From Thermococci archaeon (GTDB lineage: Archaea; Hadarchaeota; B88-G9): a stretch of 32,691 nt of DNA. The DNA lies in contig QMUK01000004.1 of NCBI GenBank assembly GCA_003660555.1, positions 1 through 32,691 on the forward strand, written 5' to 3'. Shown one piece after another: positions 18,263-26,890 of the stretch; the stretch's first letter is position 1, and every line of letters starts with the position of its first letter. The notes under the pieces were generated by a model that saw only the letters and a list, made by a program, of their open reading frames with translations, searched no databases and was not told the DNA's origin. The position numbers were made by a program, and so were the translations under genes.

Positions 18263-19592
18263 CCTTCAAGAAAGAGTCCAAGACTTCTTCTAAGCTTGGA
18301 GACCCTATTTCTTGGAGTTCGTACTTTACCCTGATTACTGGTTTATCGAATCCCAAGAAGCTCAAATCAACTGGCGTTCCCAATATTACGTAGTCACATT
18401 CTGTTCTCTCTACTGTCTCCTTCAGGTCTCTCATTTGGTCCTCCCAATATCCTAGTGCTGGTAAAACTTTGCCGATGTGTTTATACATCGAGTAGGCTTC
18501 TTTTATTGAACCAACGGCGTATTCTCTCGGATCTACTATTTCGGCACCCATTTTCTTCGCTAAGACATATCCTGCTCCGTATCCCATTTCTCCATGAGTC
18601 ACTGTGGGTCCGTCCTCTATGACTAGAACTTTCTTACCTCTCAAGTCTGTTTTCGGCTCCATGGAAATCGGAGAGGCTGCCTCTATTAGTGTTGCATTGG
18701 GATTCACTCTACTAATGTTCTCCCTTATTAGCTCTACTCCTTCAGGATTCGAGGTATCTATTTTGTTTATTATTATGACGTCAGCCATTCTTAGATTTAC
18801 TTCCCCAGGAAAGTAGGAGACTTCATGTCCAGGTCTATGAGAGTCTGTCACTACTATCATTAGATCCGGCTTATAGAATGGGTAGTCATTGTTACCACCG
18901 TCCCATATTATGTAATCGAATCCCTCCCTCTCTATTTCCTTGAGTATCCTCTCGTAATCCACACCAGAGTAAACGACGTTTCCTATCTCCAAATGAGGTG
19001 CTATGTCCTCTCTCTCCTCTATAGTTGAGCCGTATTTCTCGAAGTCGTCTTTACTCTCGAATCTCTGTACTATCTGCTTTTTTAGGTCTCCGTATGGCAT
19101 CGGATGTCTCACTACAGCAACACTGAATCCTCTGTCTTTGAGTAGCCTAGACACTTTCCTACTAGTCTGACTCTTGCCGCACCCCGTTCTCACAGCACAA
19201 ACTGCTATGACTGGTATCTCTGACTCAAGCATCGTCGATTTAGGACCCATGAGTCTGAAGTCTGCTCCTTTGGACATGGACAAGGAGGCTTTGTGCATTA
19301 CTTCCAAATGAGAGAGATCGCTATAGGCTAGTACTACTTCGTCTACTTCTTTCTCTTCGATTATCTTTGGAAGTTCTTCCTCCTTGTAAATTGGTATTCC
19401 TTTGGGGTAAAGTTCTCCTGCTAACTCTGGAGGATAAACTCTACCCTCTATTCTCGGTATTTGAGATGCTGTGAATGCAACCACCTCGTAATTCGGATTA
19501 TCTCTGAAGTATACGTTGAAATTATGGAAGTCTCTTCCAGCTGCGCCCATTATCACTACCTTTCTCCTTCTTTTTTCATCCACTTCTGACAC
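18231..19592 (-). CDS. Cyclic 2,3-diphosphoglycerate synthetase-family P-loop NTPase
   Basis: MGAAGRDFHNFNVYFRDN (Rossmann-like N-term), CAVRTGCGKSQTSR nucleotide-binding motif, IIWDGGNNDYPFYKPDLMIVVTD, IIINKID, VIEDGPTVTHGEMGYGAG. Confidence 0.88.
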   Translation of the reverse strand: MSEVDEKRRRKVVIMGAAGRDFHNFNVYFRDNPNYEVVAFTASQIPRIEGRVYPPELAGELYPKGIPIYKEEELPKIIEEKEVDEVVLAYSDLSHLEVMHKASLSMSKGADFRLMGPKSTMLESEIPVIAVCAVRTGCGKSQTSRKVSRLLKDRGFSVAVVRHPMPYGDLKKQIVQRFESKDDFEKYGSTIEEREDIAPHLEIGNVVYSGVDYERILKEIEREGFDYIIWDGGNNDYPFYKPDLMIVVTDSHRPGHEVSYFPGEVNLRMADVIIINKIDTSNPEGVELIRENISRVNPNATLIEAASPISMEPKTDLRGKKVLVIEDGPTVTHGEMGYGAGYVLAKKMGAEIVDPREYAVGSIKEAYSMYKHIGKVLPALGYWEDQMRDLKETVERTECDYVILGTPVDLSFLGFDKPVIRVKYELQEIGSPSLEEVLDSFLKGDDIGRECGT

Positions 19593-19597
19593 CTCCT

Positions 19598-21544
19598 CTA
19601 AAAAAGAGGCGCGAATACCAATGCTATTATCGACATCAACTTTATCAATATATTTAGGGATGGACCTGCCGTGTCTTTAAACGGGTCTCCAACAGTATCT
19701 CCCACTACAGAGGCTTTATGTACGTCTGATCCTTTACCTCCCAAGTTTCCGGCCTCTATGTATTTCTTAGCATTGTCCCAAGCTCCTCCGGCATTGGCCA
19801 TCATTATGGCTAGGAGGAACCCTGTAGCTATTGCTCCTATCAGGAGAGCACCCAAAGCCTCTTTTCCTAGGATCAATCCCACTATTATCGGAGTTGCTAC
19901 AGCAGTTACTCCTGGCAATACCATCTGTCTTATCGCTGCCTTAGTACTTATGTCAACACACTTTCCGTAGTCTGGTTTCTCCTTCCAATCTAAAATTCCG
20001 GGTTTCTCTCTGAATTGTCTTCTTATCTCGTTTATTAGCTCTCTAGCAGAAACTCCAACTGCTCTTATTGCCAAAGCAGAGAAAGCGAAGGGAAGCATGG
20101 CTCCTATGAACAAACCAACTATTGACTCGGGCCTAGCTATGTTTACTATCTTAAGACCTGCTACGTGCATGTAGGCTGAGAGTAGGGCCAATGCAGTCAA
20201 GGCAGCCGAACCTATCGCGAATCCCTTTCCAATTGCTGCAGTTGTATTTCCGAGTGCATCTAGGGCATCTGTTCTTTCCCTGACCTCTTCGCCCATCTTA
20301 GTCATTTCAGCCAATCCCCCGGCGTTATCAGCTATGGGCCCATAGGCATCTGTAGACATTGTCATTCCCGTGGTGGAGAGCATTCCCAAGGCAGCTATTG
20401 CGATGCCGTACAATCCAGAGAAGTGATAGGACAGTATTATCGCCCCAGATATCAGTAATAGGGGTAGAACTGTGCTGAGCATACCTGTGGAGTACCCTGT
20501 GAGTATATTGGTAGCAACTCCGGTCTCAGAGGCTTTAGCTATCTCTCTAACTGGTCTGTACTTATAGGAAGTGAAATACTCTGTCAGGAGACCTATTGCA
20601 ACTCCAACTAATATTCCGGAAAGTATGGCTATAAATGCTCCAATTTCTCCAAGGTAGAACTCGGTTATAACTAAAGACAGGACTATAGCAAGTATAGAAC
20701 TTGACACAACTCCTCTTCTCAGAGCAACGTTTAGATCTGCTCTTTCTCCAGTTCTGACGAAGAAAGTACCCATTATTGAAGACAATATTCCTACAGAGGC
20801 TATCAACAACGGATAAAGTAGGTGTTTCTCTGATATAGTGTATCCTATGACCATAGAGGCTATTATTGCTCCAACATAGGACTCGAATAGATCTGCTCCC
20901 ATTCCTGCGACGTCTCCTACATTATCTCCGACGTTATCTGCTATAACCCCTGGATTCCTTGGATCGTCCTCTGGAATTCCCTCCTCCACTTTGCCTACCA
21001 GATCTGCTCCTACGTCTGCTCCTTTCGTGTATATTCCTCCCCCTACCCTAGCGAACAGGGCTATCGAGCTTGCACCAAAGCTGAATCCCAATACCTTCTC
21101 TGGATCCTTGAATAACAGATATAGGAGGGTGACCCCTAGGAGTCCCAGCCCAACTACACTCATTCCCATAACTGTTCCTCCAGAGAAAGCCATTCTAAGT
21201 GCCTCATTTAGGCTACTCTTAGCTGCTTCAACAGTTCTCGAATTAGACCTCGTGGCTATGCTCATCCCTATAAAACCAGCCAGTGCTGAGCAACTAGCTC
21301 CTACCAGATAAGATACAGCTACTTCCGGAGATATGAGAATTGCTATCAATACAGATACCACTAAAACAAAAGGTACTATTGCAGTGTATTCCCTCTTCAA
21401 GAATGCCATGGCCCCCTCTTGAACGAAGGATGATATTTCCTTCACATCCTTGGATTCTACCTCTCTTCTGAGTATTCTGGAAGTGAGATATCCTGCAAAG
21501 ATCAATGCTAGAATACTACATGCTAATGATGCTTCTAACTCCAT
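19598..21544 (-). CDS. hppA: Membrane-bound ion-translocating pyrophosphatase (probably K+-dependent subtype)
   Basis: GGGIYTKGADVGADLVGKVEEGIPEDDPRNPGVIADNVGDNVGDVAGMGADLFESY, DAYGPIADNAGG, GNTTAAIGKGFAIGSAALTA, GGAWDNAKKYIE, DPFKDTAGPSLN. The track start is TTG 21568; ATG 21544 has GAGGTGATGGG upstream. Confidence 0.97.
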   Translation of the reverse strand: MELEASLACSILALIFAGYLTSRILRREVESKDVKEISSFVQEGAMAFLKREYTAIVPFVLVVSVLIAILISPEVAVSYLVGASCSALAGFIGMSIATRSNSRTVEAAKSSLNEALRMAFSGGTVMGMSVVGLGLLGVTLLYLLFKDPEKVLGFSFGASSIALFARVGGGIYTKGADVGADLVGKVEEGIPEDDPRNPGVIADNVGDNVGDVAGMGADLFESYVGAIIASMVIGYTISEKHLLYPLLIASVGILSSIMGTFFVRTGERADLNVALRRGVVSSSILAIVLSLVITEFYLGEIGAFIAILSGILVGVAIGLLTEYFTSYKYRPVREIAKASETGVATNILTGYSTGMLSTVLPLLLISGAIILSYHFSGLYGIAIAALGMLSTTGMTMSTDAYGPIADNAGGLAEMTKMGEEVRERTDALDALGNTTAAIGKGFAIGSAALTALALLSAYMHVAGLKIVNIARPESIVGLFIGAMLPFAFSALAIRAVGVSARELINEIRRQFREKPGILDWKEKPDYGKCVDISTKAAIRQMVLPGVTAVATPIIVGLILGKEALGALLIGAIATGFLLAIMMANAGGAWDNAKKYIEAGNLGGKGSDVHKASVVGDTVGDPFKDTAGPSLNILIKLMSIIALVFAPLF

Positions 21545-21583
21545 TCCCATCACCTCGTGATTGGGCAATGCTTAATACCTGTT

Positions 21584-21592
21584 GTTATAAAC
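21584..21592. promoter_or_regulatory. Putative divergent promoter region between hppA and the coiled-coil surface protein
   Basis: A gap of about 69 bp (21545-21613) between head-to-head genes contains GTTATAAAC, a near-palindromic TATA-like element. It lies about 40 nt from the ATG 21544 of hppA. Confidence 0.35.
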
Positions 21593-21613
21593 CTTAACTC
21601 GAGGGGATAGAAA

Positions 21614-23116
21614 ATGTTCTGGGCAGTCTTACTGCTCGTAATGACTATGACTAATTTCCAATCAGGGGACTTCGTGTCAATAAGCGACGTCAAGATTAGT
21701 TCCCCAGCAGCAGCACCCGGTAATTTAGTAGAGGTAAACTTCACAGTGGAAAGGCTAGACAGTCTGAAAATATCCCCTATAAGTGCTGTTCTAAGAGCTG
21801 AAACCGACATAGAGAATCCGCGTTGGATCGTGGATGGGAAAGGAATAGAAATGGTATCTGGAGAAGAGAGCAAAGAGCTTAGAATAACATTCAATCCATT
21901 AGAATTTAAAGAGGCAAAGGTGTCTCTAAGAGGAGTAGCCCCTGAGACTAAAAGGCTCAGAAAAATAAGACTAATAAAAGCAGACTCGATAATTAGATTC
22001 AGGGGAACAGACGAAGTCGTAAACGAGGAACTAGACTTAGACCTTTTCCTAACAGTTGCTGACAAATACGTCCCAGAAGACTCCATATCGTTTTCCAAAG
22101 AGAAGATCAAAGAACTAATGGACTTGATATCTTCTCTAGAAGAAGAATTGGGTAGAAAAGCTAAAATAGAAGTTGGAGAAATTTCTTCAGCAGATGATGC
22201 CAAAAAAACGCTGGAACTGGTGGTAAATACTCTATTAGAGTTAAGAAGGGAGATCTCAGACATGAGGAATGAGGAATTCTTCTCAAGCATAGATCCGCTT
22301 TACATAGAAGAGGAAGAATTCGTCCCTAGGGGCGAAGGAGAGACGTGGAGGCTCTCGGCAGGAAAAGTAAAACTATTGGTTAGGGAAAAGCATCCACTCC
22401 CAGAGAGATGCTTAGTTGTCCTAAAGACTGATTTGGAGGAGACAGAATGGGAAATAAACGGGAATAAGATAAACGTCTTAGGTGCTAGTAAGGGAAGCAA
22501 AGACGTTAGAGTGTCATTTGATCCAGCAATTACCAAAGAGATAGAGATTACACTCCGAGGCAGACTGCCACAAGAGGAATACATGAGGGAAGTGGACTTC
22601 CTATCGATCAAAAGTAGAAATACCTTCAAGGGATTTGGTGTACTTGAGCAGGACGAATTTATAGAAAAAATAGTAGTTAAAGGAGAACTATATGAAGTAA
22701 AGAAATCGTTAGAGGATCTAGAAGATGCCCTAAAACAGTTGGAGAGAGAGATAAACCTCTTAGAGGAGGAAATTAATAGAGGAAAAGAGAGGGGTGTGAA
22801 AATACTTGAAGAAGACTTGAAATTCTTGGACGATGCTAAGACCTTCTATTCAAACGAGAAAGAAATTTATTTAGAACTAGAGAGAAAGGTAGAGAGGAAG
22901 GAGGTTAGAAAGGGAGAGACAGAGAAAGAATTCATGTCGAGGATTTCAAAGGAGCTTTCAGGCATAAATGAGATGATGAAAAAAGTAAGAGAAAAGAGAG
23001 AAGAAATATCGGCTAGAAAGAAAGGAATACCTGGCTTCACCAATCCATTGGTCATACTTTCCCTTCTATCCCTAGTATGTCTCCTAAGGAGATGCCTTTT
23101 CTCTCCATGCCCCTGA
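21614..23116 (+). CDS. Exported/surface-anchored protein with duplicated beta-rich domain plus coiled coils and PGF-CTERM-like C-terminal tail
   Basis: Signal-like N-terminus MFWAVLLLVMTMTNF. Two similar domains (aa about 57-148 and 265-356), each followed by a charged heptad-like helical segment. C-terminus GIPGFTNPLVILSLLSLVCLLRR. Confidence 0.8.
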   Translation: MFWAVLLLVMTMTNFQSGDFVSISDVKISSPAAAPGNLVEVNFTVERLDSLKISPISAVLRAETDIENPRWIVDGKGIEMVSGEESKELRITFNPLEFKEAKVSLRGVAPETKRLRKIRLIKADSIIRFRGTDEVVNEELDLDLFLTVADKYVPEDSISFSKEKIKELMDLISSLEEELGRKAKIEVGEISSADDAKKTLELVVNTLLELRREISDMRNEEFFSSIDPLYIEEEEFVPRGEGETWRLSAGKVKLLVREKHPLPERCLVVLKTDLEETEWEINGNKINVLGASKGSKDVRVSFDPAITKEIEITLRGRLPQEEYMREVDFLSIKSRNTFKGFGVLEQDEFIEKIVVKGELYEVKKSLEDLEDALKQLEREINLLEEEINRGKERGVKILEEDLKFLDDAKTFYSNEKEIYLELERKVERKEVRKGETEKEFMSRISKELSGINEMMKKVREKREEISARKKGIPGFTNPLVILSLLSLVCLLRRCLFSPCP

Positions 23117-23600
23117 GCACCCTAGCTATGAGTTCTGAACCTATGTCCTTGAGCACGGACCTCAGGTACTCTATTCTCTCCCCTATTGTGTATTCCTTTC
23201 TCCCAACTCCCCTTCTCTTCGGTAGGAACGGGTAGAGAGTCATACCAGTTACTTCGACCTTTTCTGTCACTTCCGGAGACCACCTCTCATTAAACCCTGT
23301 TTCTCTCCCTACTTTCTCCAAATTGGATATCTCCTGTAGTATTTCTGAATACAAGTCTAATAACATTTGAAACGGCCAGTTCCTCATTCTATCTCTGTTT
23401 ATTTCTATAACTACGCCTATTTTCTTAGCAAGTCCCTTAACGTATATCTTGGAGCTCTTACTCACGGGAGCTCTAACTACTTCTCCTATTACCGCTATTC
23501 TGCATATTCTAATTAGGTCATCGTGAGCTTCAATTCCTCTGGCCCTCTTGTCTAAATAATTCCTGACCATTATCTCCAGTTCCTTGTGCAACATCTTCAA
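23052..23600 (-). CDS. Hypothetical protein
   Basis: 182 aa, basic, alpha/beta-looking. TTG 23600 or ATG 23594 start. I recognise no family. Confidence 0.65.
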   Translation of the reverse strand: MKMLHKELEIMVRNYLDKRARGIEAHDDLIRICRIAVIGEVVRAPVSKSSKIYVKGLAKKIGVVIEINRDRMRNWPFQMLLDLYSEILQEISNLEKVGRETGFNERWSPEVTEKVEVTGMTLYPFLPKRRGVGRKEYTIGERIEYLRSVLKDIGSELIARVLRGMERKGISLGDILGIEGKV

Positions 23601-23668
23601 CTCTCAGTCCCGTTCTGTTTTCATCACACCCATAATAAATACGTTTCCCTAGGAATACATGTCAGGAA

Positions 23669-25105
23669 CTAAGGGAAAAATCTAGCTACTGTTCTAATCA
23701 TTGGGATTTCGCCCAGTTCGTCCTTTTCAATGATTTTCAGCCTCAAAGATACCAATAGATGTAGGAGAAGGTATGCCATGGACAGTAGAGAGAACTCGAT
23801 TAAGGATCCGATTCCAATCTTGGGATTTGTATTCAGGACAGACATCTCCTGTGGAAGCAAAATCATGGAGGGTATGAAGAGTATTGGAAACTTCCACCAG
23901 TGTTCCATCCATATTCCAGAGAGCTTCACCAGTATTATCAAAGACACAATAGAGGAGATAAGTGAAGATACTGCAGCCCCCAAAGGTCCAAACTTCGGCA
24001 CGGTAGCCAAATTCAAAAAGAGGTTCAATAGAGACGACGGTATCAGAGCAAACAATGGTAGAGAGGCTCTGCCTTCCCCTTGGAGTGTACCAGTAAGTAC
24101 TATGAACACAGAAAGGAAAAGCATTGATCCACATATCAATGGGAGGTATTCTCTCGCTGGGAAATACTCCTCACCGACTATTAGGAGAAAGGGATACGGA
24201 GACAAAGATATCAATGAGAAAGCCGGTATAGACAGAAACATGGTATATCTCATGCCTTGAGAGAAACTCCTAATGGCATCTGATTCTCTAGCAACCTTAG
24301 GGACCAATAAGCTGGAGAAAGCCGAGGCCACAATTGTGGGGATCCTAGCCAATGGGATAGATGCGAAGTATTCTCCTATTTCCTCATTGCTTCTTCCCAG
24401 TATTCTCAGAGAAAAAAGATCCGTATCAAAGATGAGTAGCCAAAAGAAAGAGGAAAGAGTAATCGGTATTGAGTACGTGAATATTCTAATCCCCAAGTCC
24501 AAACTCGGTTTCCCGAGAGAGATTCTCCTTATGGCAGGGAGTGAGGCTATTATATATGAGATGGGGAAGCTCAGTATTGCTCCCAGTACGCCGAACTTCA
24601 CAGAGAGTGAGATTGCTATTACCAACCTAGATATGTGTTCCAGTAACCAAGTCAAGGACAATGCATTTACATCATCTTTTCCCAATAACACCCCTCTTAT
24701 AGATGCTATGATGCACATCGATGGAGCCACAAGCGATATTGGTATTAGTAACTTCTCGAACATTGGTTCCTTGAACAATGAGGATATCTCTTTCCTAAAT
24801 AGAATGATCGAGATCGAAAAAGGGAGTGACACTAGCAATAGTGCGAGTAAAGAAGAGAAGAATCCCATCCTCACTATTTCTGTTTCCTTTTCGTCACCTC
24901 TGTTTTTGGATATCTCTCTAGCGAGACTCCTCGGAACCCCTGAAACCAAGACTAGGAAGAAATCTATTATGGGGTAACTGCTTCCCAACACACCGTATTG
25001 TGCCTTATCCAGTACCCTAGCCATCGTTACTCTAAAGAGAAATAGAAAAAATCTGGAAAAAATCTGAGAAATAGATAATAGATATCCCTTGGCAGCAAAA
25101 CTCAT
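23669..25105 (-). CDS. Polysaccharide/oligosaccharide flippase (MOP superfamily)
   Basis: 478 aa polytopic. N-term AKGYLLSISQIFSRFFLFLFRVTMARVLDKAQYGVLG is typical of Wzx/RfbX-like flippases; 12-14 hydrophobic helices. Confidence 0.88.
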   Translation of the reverse strand: MSFAAKGYLLSISQIFSRFFLFLFRVTMARVLDKAQYGVLGSSYPIIDFFLVLVSGVPRSLAREISKNRGDEKETEIVRMGFFSSLLALLLVSLPFSISIILFRKEISSLFKEPMFEKLLIPISLVAPSMCIIASIRGVLLGKDDVNALSLTWLLEHISRLVIAISLSVKFGVLGAILSFPISYIIASLPAIRRISLGKPSLDLGIRIFTYSIPITLSSFFWLLIFDTDLFSLRILGRSNEEIGEYFASIPLARIPTIVASAFSSLLVPKVARESDAIRSFSQGMRYTMFLSIPAFSLISLSPYPFLLIVGEEYFPAREYLPLICGSMLFLSVFIVLTGTLQGEGRASLPLFALIPSSLLNLFLNLATVPKFGPLGAAVSSLISSIVSLIILVKLSGIWMEHWWKFPILFIPSMILLPQEMSVLNTNPKIGIGSLIEFSLLSMAYLLLHLLVSLRLKIIEKDELGEIPMIRTVARFFP

Positions 25106-25116
25106 TTCTGGGTCTC

Positions 25117-26019
25117 CTAAAGCGCCCTTACTCCCTCCTCATCCCTCTGAGTTATTTTCTTGAACTCCTCCATTAACCTCTTAGTCACAGGCCCAGGTCT
25201 TCCGTTTCCTATTTTCCTACCATTTATCTCTACAACAGGAACTATCTCTGCTGCAGTTCCCGTCAAGAAGACTTCGTCTGCTGTGTACAAGTCATGAACA
25301 GTTATTTCTTCTTCTGAAACTTCGTATCCTAGCTCTCTTCCTAGCTCCATTACTCTGTTCCTAGTTATCCCCTCCAAAATACCGGCTGTATTTGGAGGAG
25401 TGATTATCTTATTGTCCTTGACTATGAAAACGTTGTCTCCAGTACCTTCAGAGACGAAACCTCTCTTGTCTAACATTATAGCCTCGTGTGCTCCAGCCTC
25501 GTTCGCTTCGATTCTAGCTAGGATACTGTTCAGGTAGTTGAGGCTCTTTATCTCGGCGCTGAGACAATCCGTAGGTATTCTCCTTATTGAAGATATTATG
25601 GCCTTTGCGCCCTTCTCTTGAGCCTCTTTTCCTAGAAGTGGTCCCATAGGCTGTACTATTATCACAATACTTGGTTTGGGGCATTTCCTTGGGTCTAATC
25701 CGAGGTCTCCTATCCCCCTGGTTACTATCAATCTTATGTAGGCGTCCTTGAATCCGTTCTTCTTCACTGCCTCGACGACCCTATTAATCATTTCCTCCTT
25801 TTCTATTGGGATTTCCAGCTTTATGTGTTTAGCAGATTTGTATAATCTTTCTATGTGTTCCCTTAGTTTAAATATGAGACCATTATATACTCTTATTCCC
25901 TCGAAGACTCCATCTCCATAGAGAAATCCGTGATCAAATACGGAAATTTTAGCCTCGTCTTTGGGGTAGAAGGATCCATCTATGTAGACATATACTTCCC
26001 TCTCGGACTCATTTTCCAT
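25117..26019 (-). CDS. ilvE: Branched-chain amino acid aminotransferase
   Basis: [76 protein letters not shown]. Confidence 0.96.
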   Translation of the reverse strand: MENESEREVYVYIDGSFYPKDEAKISVFDHGFLYGDGVFEGIRVYNGLIFKLREHIERLYKSAKHIKLEIPIEKEEMINRVVEAVKKNGFKDAYIRLIVTRGIGDLGLDPRKCPKPSIVIIVQPMGPLLGKEAQEKGAKAIISSIRRIPTDCLSAEIKSLNYLNSILARIEANEAGAHEAIMLDKRGFVSEGTGDNVFIVKDNKIITPPNTAGILEGITRNRVMELGRELGYEVSEEEITVHDLYTADEVFLTGTAAEIVPVVEINGRKIGNGRPGPVTKRLMEEFKKITQRDEEGVRAL

Positions 26020-26131
26020 GCCGAACCCCCCAAGGAATAGTGAAGGGGTTGAAATATTTTTCTACAGGAATAGTGAAGTGTGTATCTTGAGCAGTCCGAA
26101 GTTGGGTCATGCTTCATTGACGAACGGATTA

Positions 26132-26890
26132 ATGGGAGGTGTGAGATTGTCTAGTAGGATAACCTACGGGATTCCCTTGTTATTGCTCCTAGTGATGGGA
26201 ATGGTCATCCATTACTACTACTCTGATGATCTTCTCAATGACAAGGATAATACCTCTAGGTCTACGTCTGCAAAAATCGAGGGTGAAGTAATAGAGCTTC
26301 CATCACCATCTCACAGAGGAATAGTCTTAGAAGAGGCCATTCTAAAGAGAAGGTCCATAAGATCGTATTCCAACGAACCTCTGAGTATAGAAGAAGTGTC
26401 GCAACTTCTATGGTCAGCTCAGGGAATAACAGACAAAAGAAGGGGGTTTAGGTCCTGCCCATCTGCTGGAGCGACCTACCCACTTGAGATTTACGTTGTG
26501 GTCAGGAGAGTGTCTGGCCTAGAAGTCGGAGTGTACAAGTATCTCCCAGAGAGGCATGCTCTCCTACTCATTGACCATGGGGGAAAAGAAGAAGAGCTAT
26601 TTAAAGCGTCCTTTTTCCAAGAATGGGTCAGGGATTCCCCAATAGTGCTAGTAATAGCAGCAAACTATCAGAGAACTACATCTGTGTATGGAGAAAGAGG
26701 TATTAGATATGTCCACATGGAGGCTGGGCATTGCTCCCAGAACGTGTACTTACAGGCCGTGTCCTTGGGATTGGGGACTGTTGCTGTCGGGGCATTCGAT
26801 GATTCTGAAGTCAAGAAGGCGTTGAAGATTAAAGAGGAGCCATTGTATTTAATGCCCGTGGGTAGGCCTAGCTCTTCAACTCGTTCATAA
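26132..26890 (+). CDS. SagB-type nitroreductase-family oxidoreductase with N-terminal membrane anchor
   Basis: LKRRSIRSYSNEPLSIEEVSQLLWSAQGIT, RSCPSAGATYPLEIYVVV, VHMEAGHCSQNVYLQAVSLGLGTVAVGAF. N-term TM ITYGIPLLLLLVMGMVIHYYY. The track start 26018 overlaps the divergent ilvE start and is probably too far upstream. Confidence 0.88.
   Translation: MGGVRLSSRITYGIPLLLLLVMGMVIHYYYSDDLLNDKDNTSRSTSAKIEGEVIELPSPSHRGIVLEEAILKRRSIRSYSNEPLSIEEVSQLLWSAQGITDKRRGFRSCPSAGATYPLEIYVVVRRVSGLEVGVYKYLPERHALLLIDHGGKEEELFKASFFQEWVRDSPIVLVIAANYQRTTSVYGERGIRYVHMEAGHCSQNVYLQAVSLGLGTVAVGAFDDSEVKKALKIKEEPLYLMPVGRPSSSTRS

Noticed and set aside
21550-22290. 246-aa minus ORF opposite the surface protein
   Set aside because: Antisense Ser/Leu/Thr-rich shadow frame, and it overlaps the hppA start region.
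23727-24977. Long ORFs overlapping the flippase (23730-24260 +, 24273-24977 +, and 23727-24134 - in another frame)
   Set aside because: They overlap or are antisense to a polytopic transporter with strong family similarity; composition is shadow-like with no recognisable domain.
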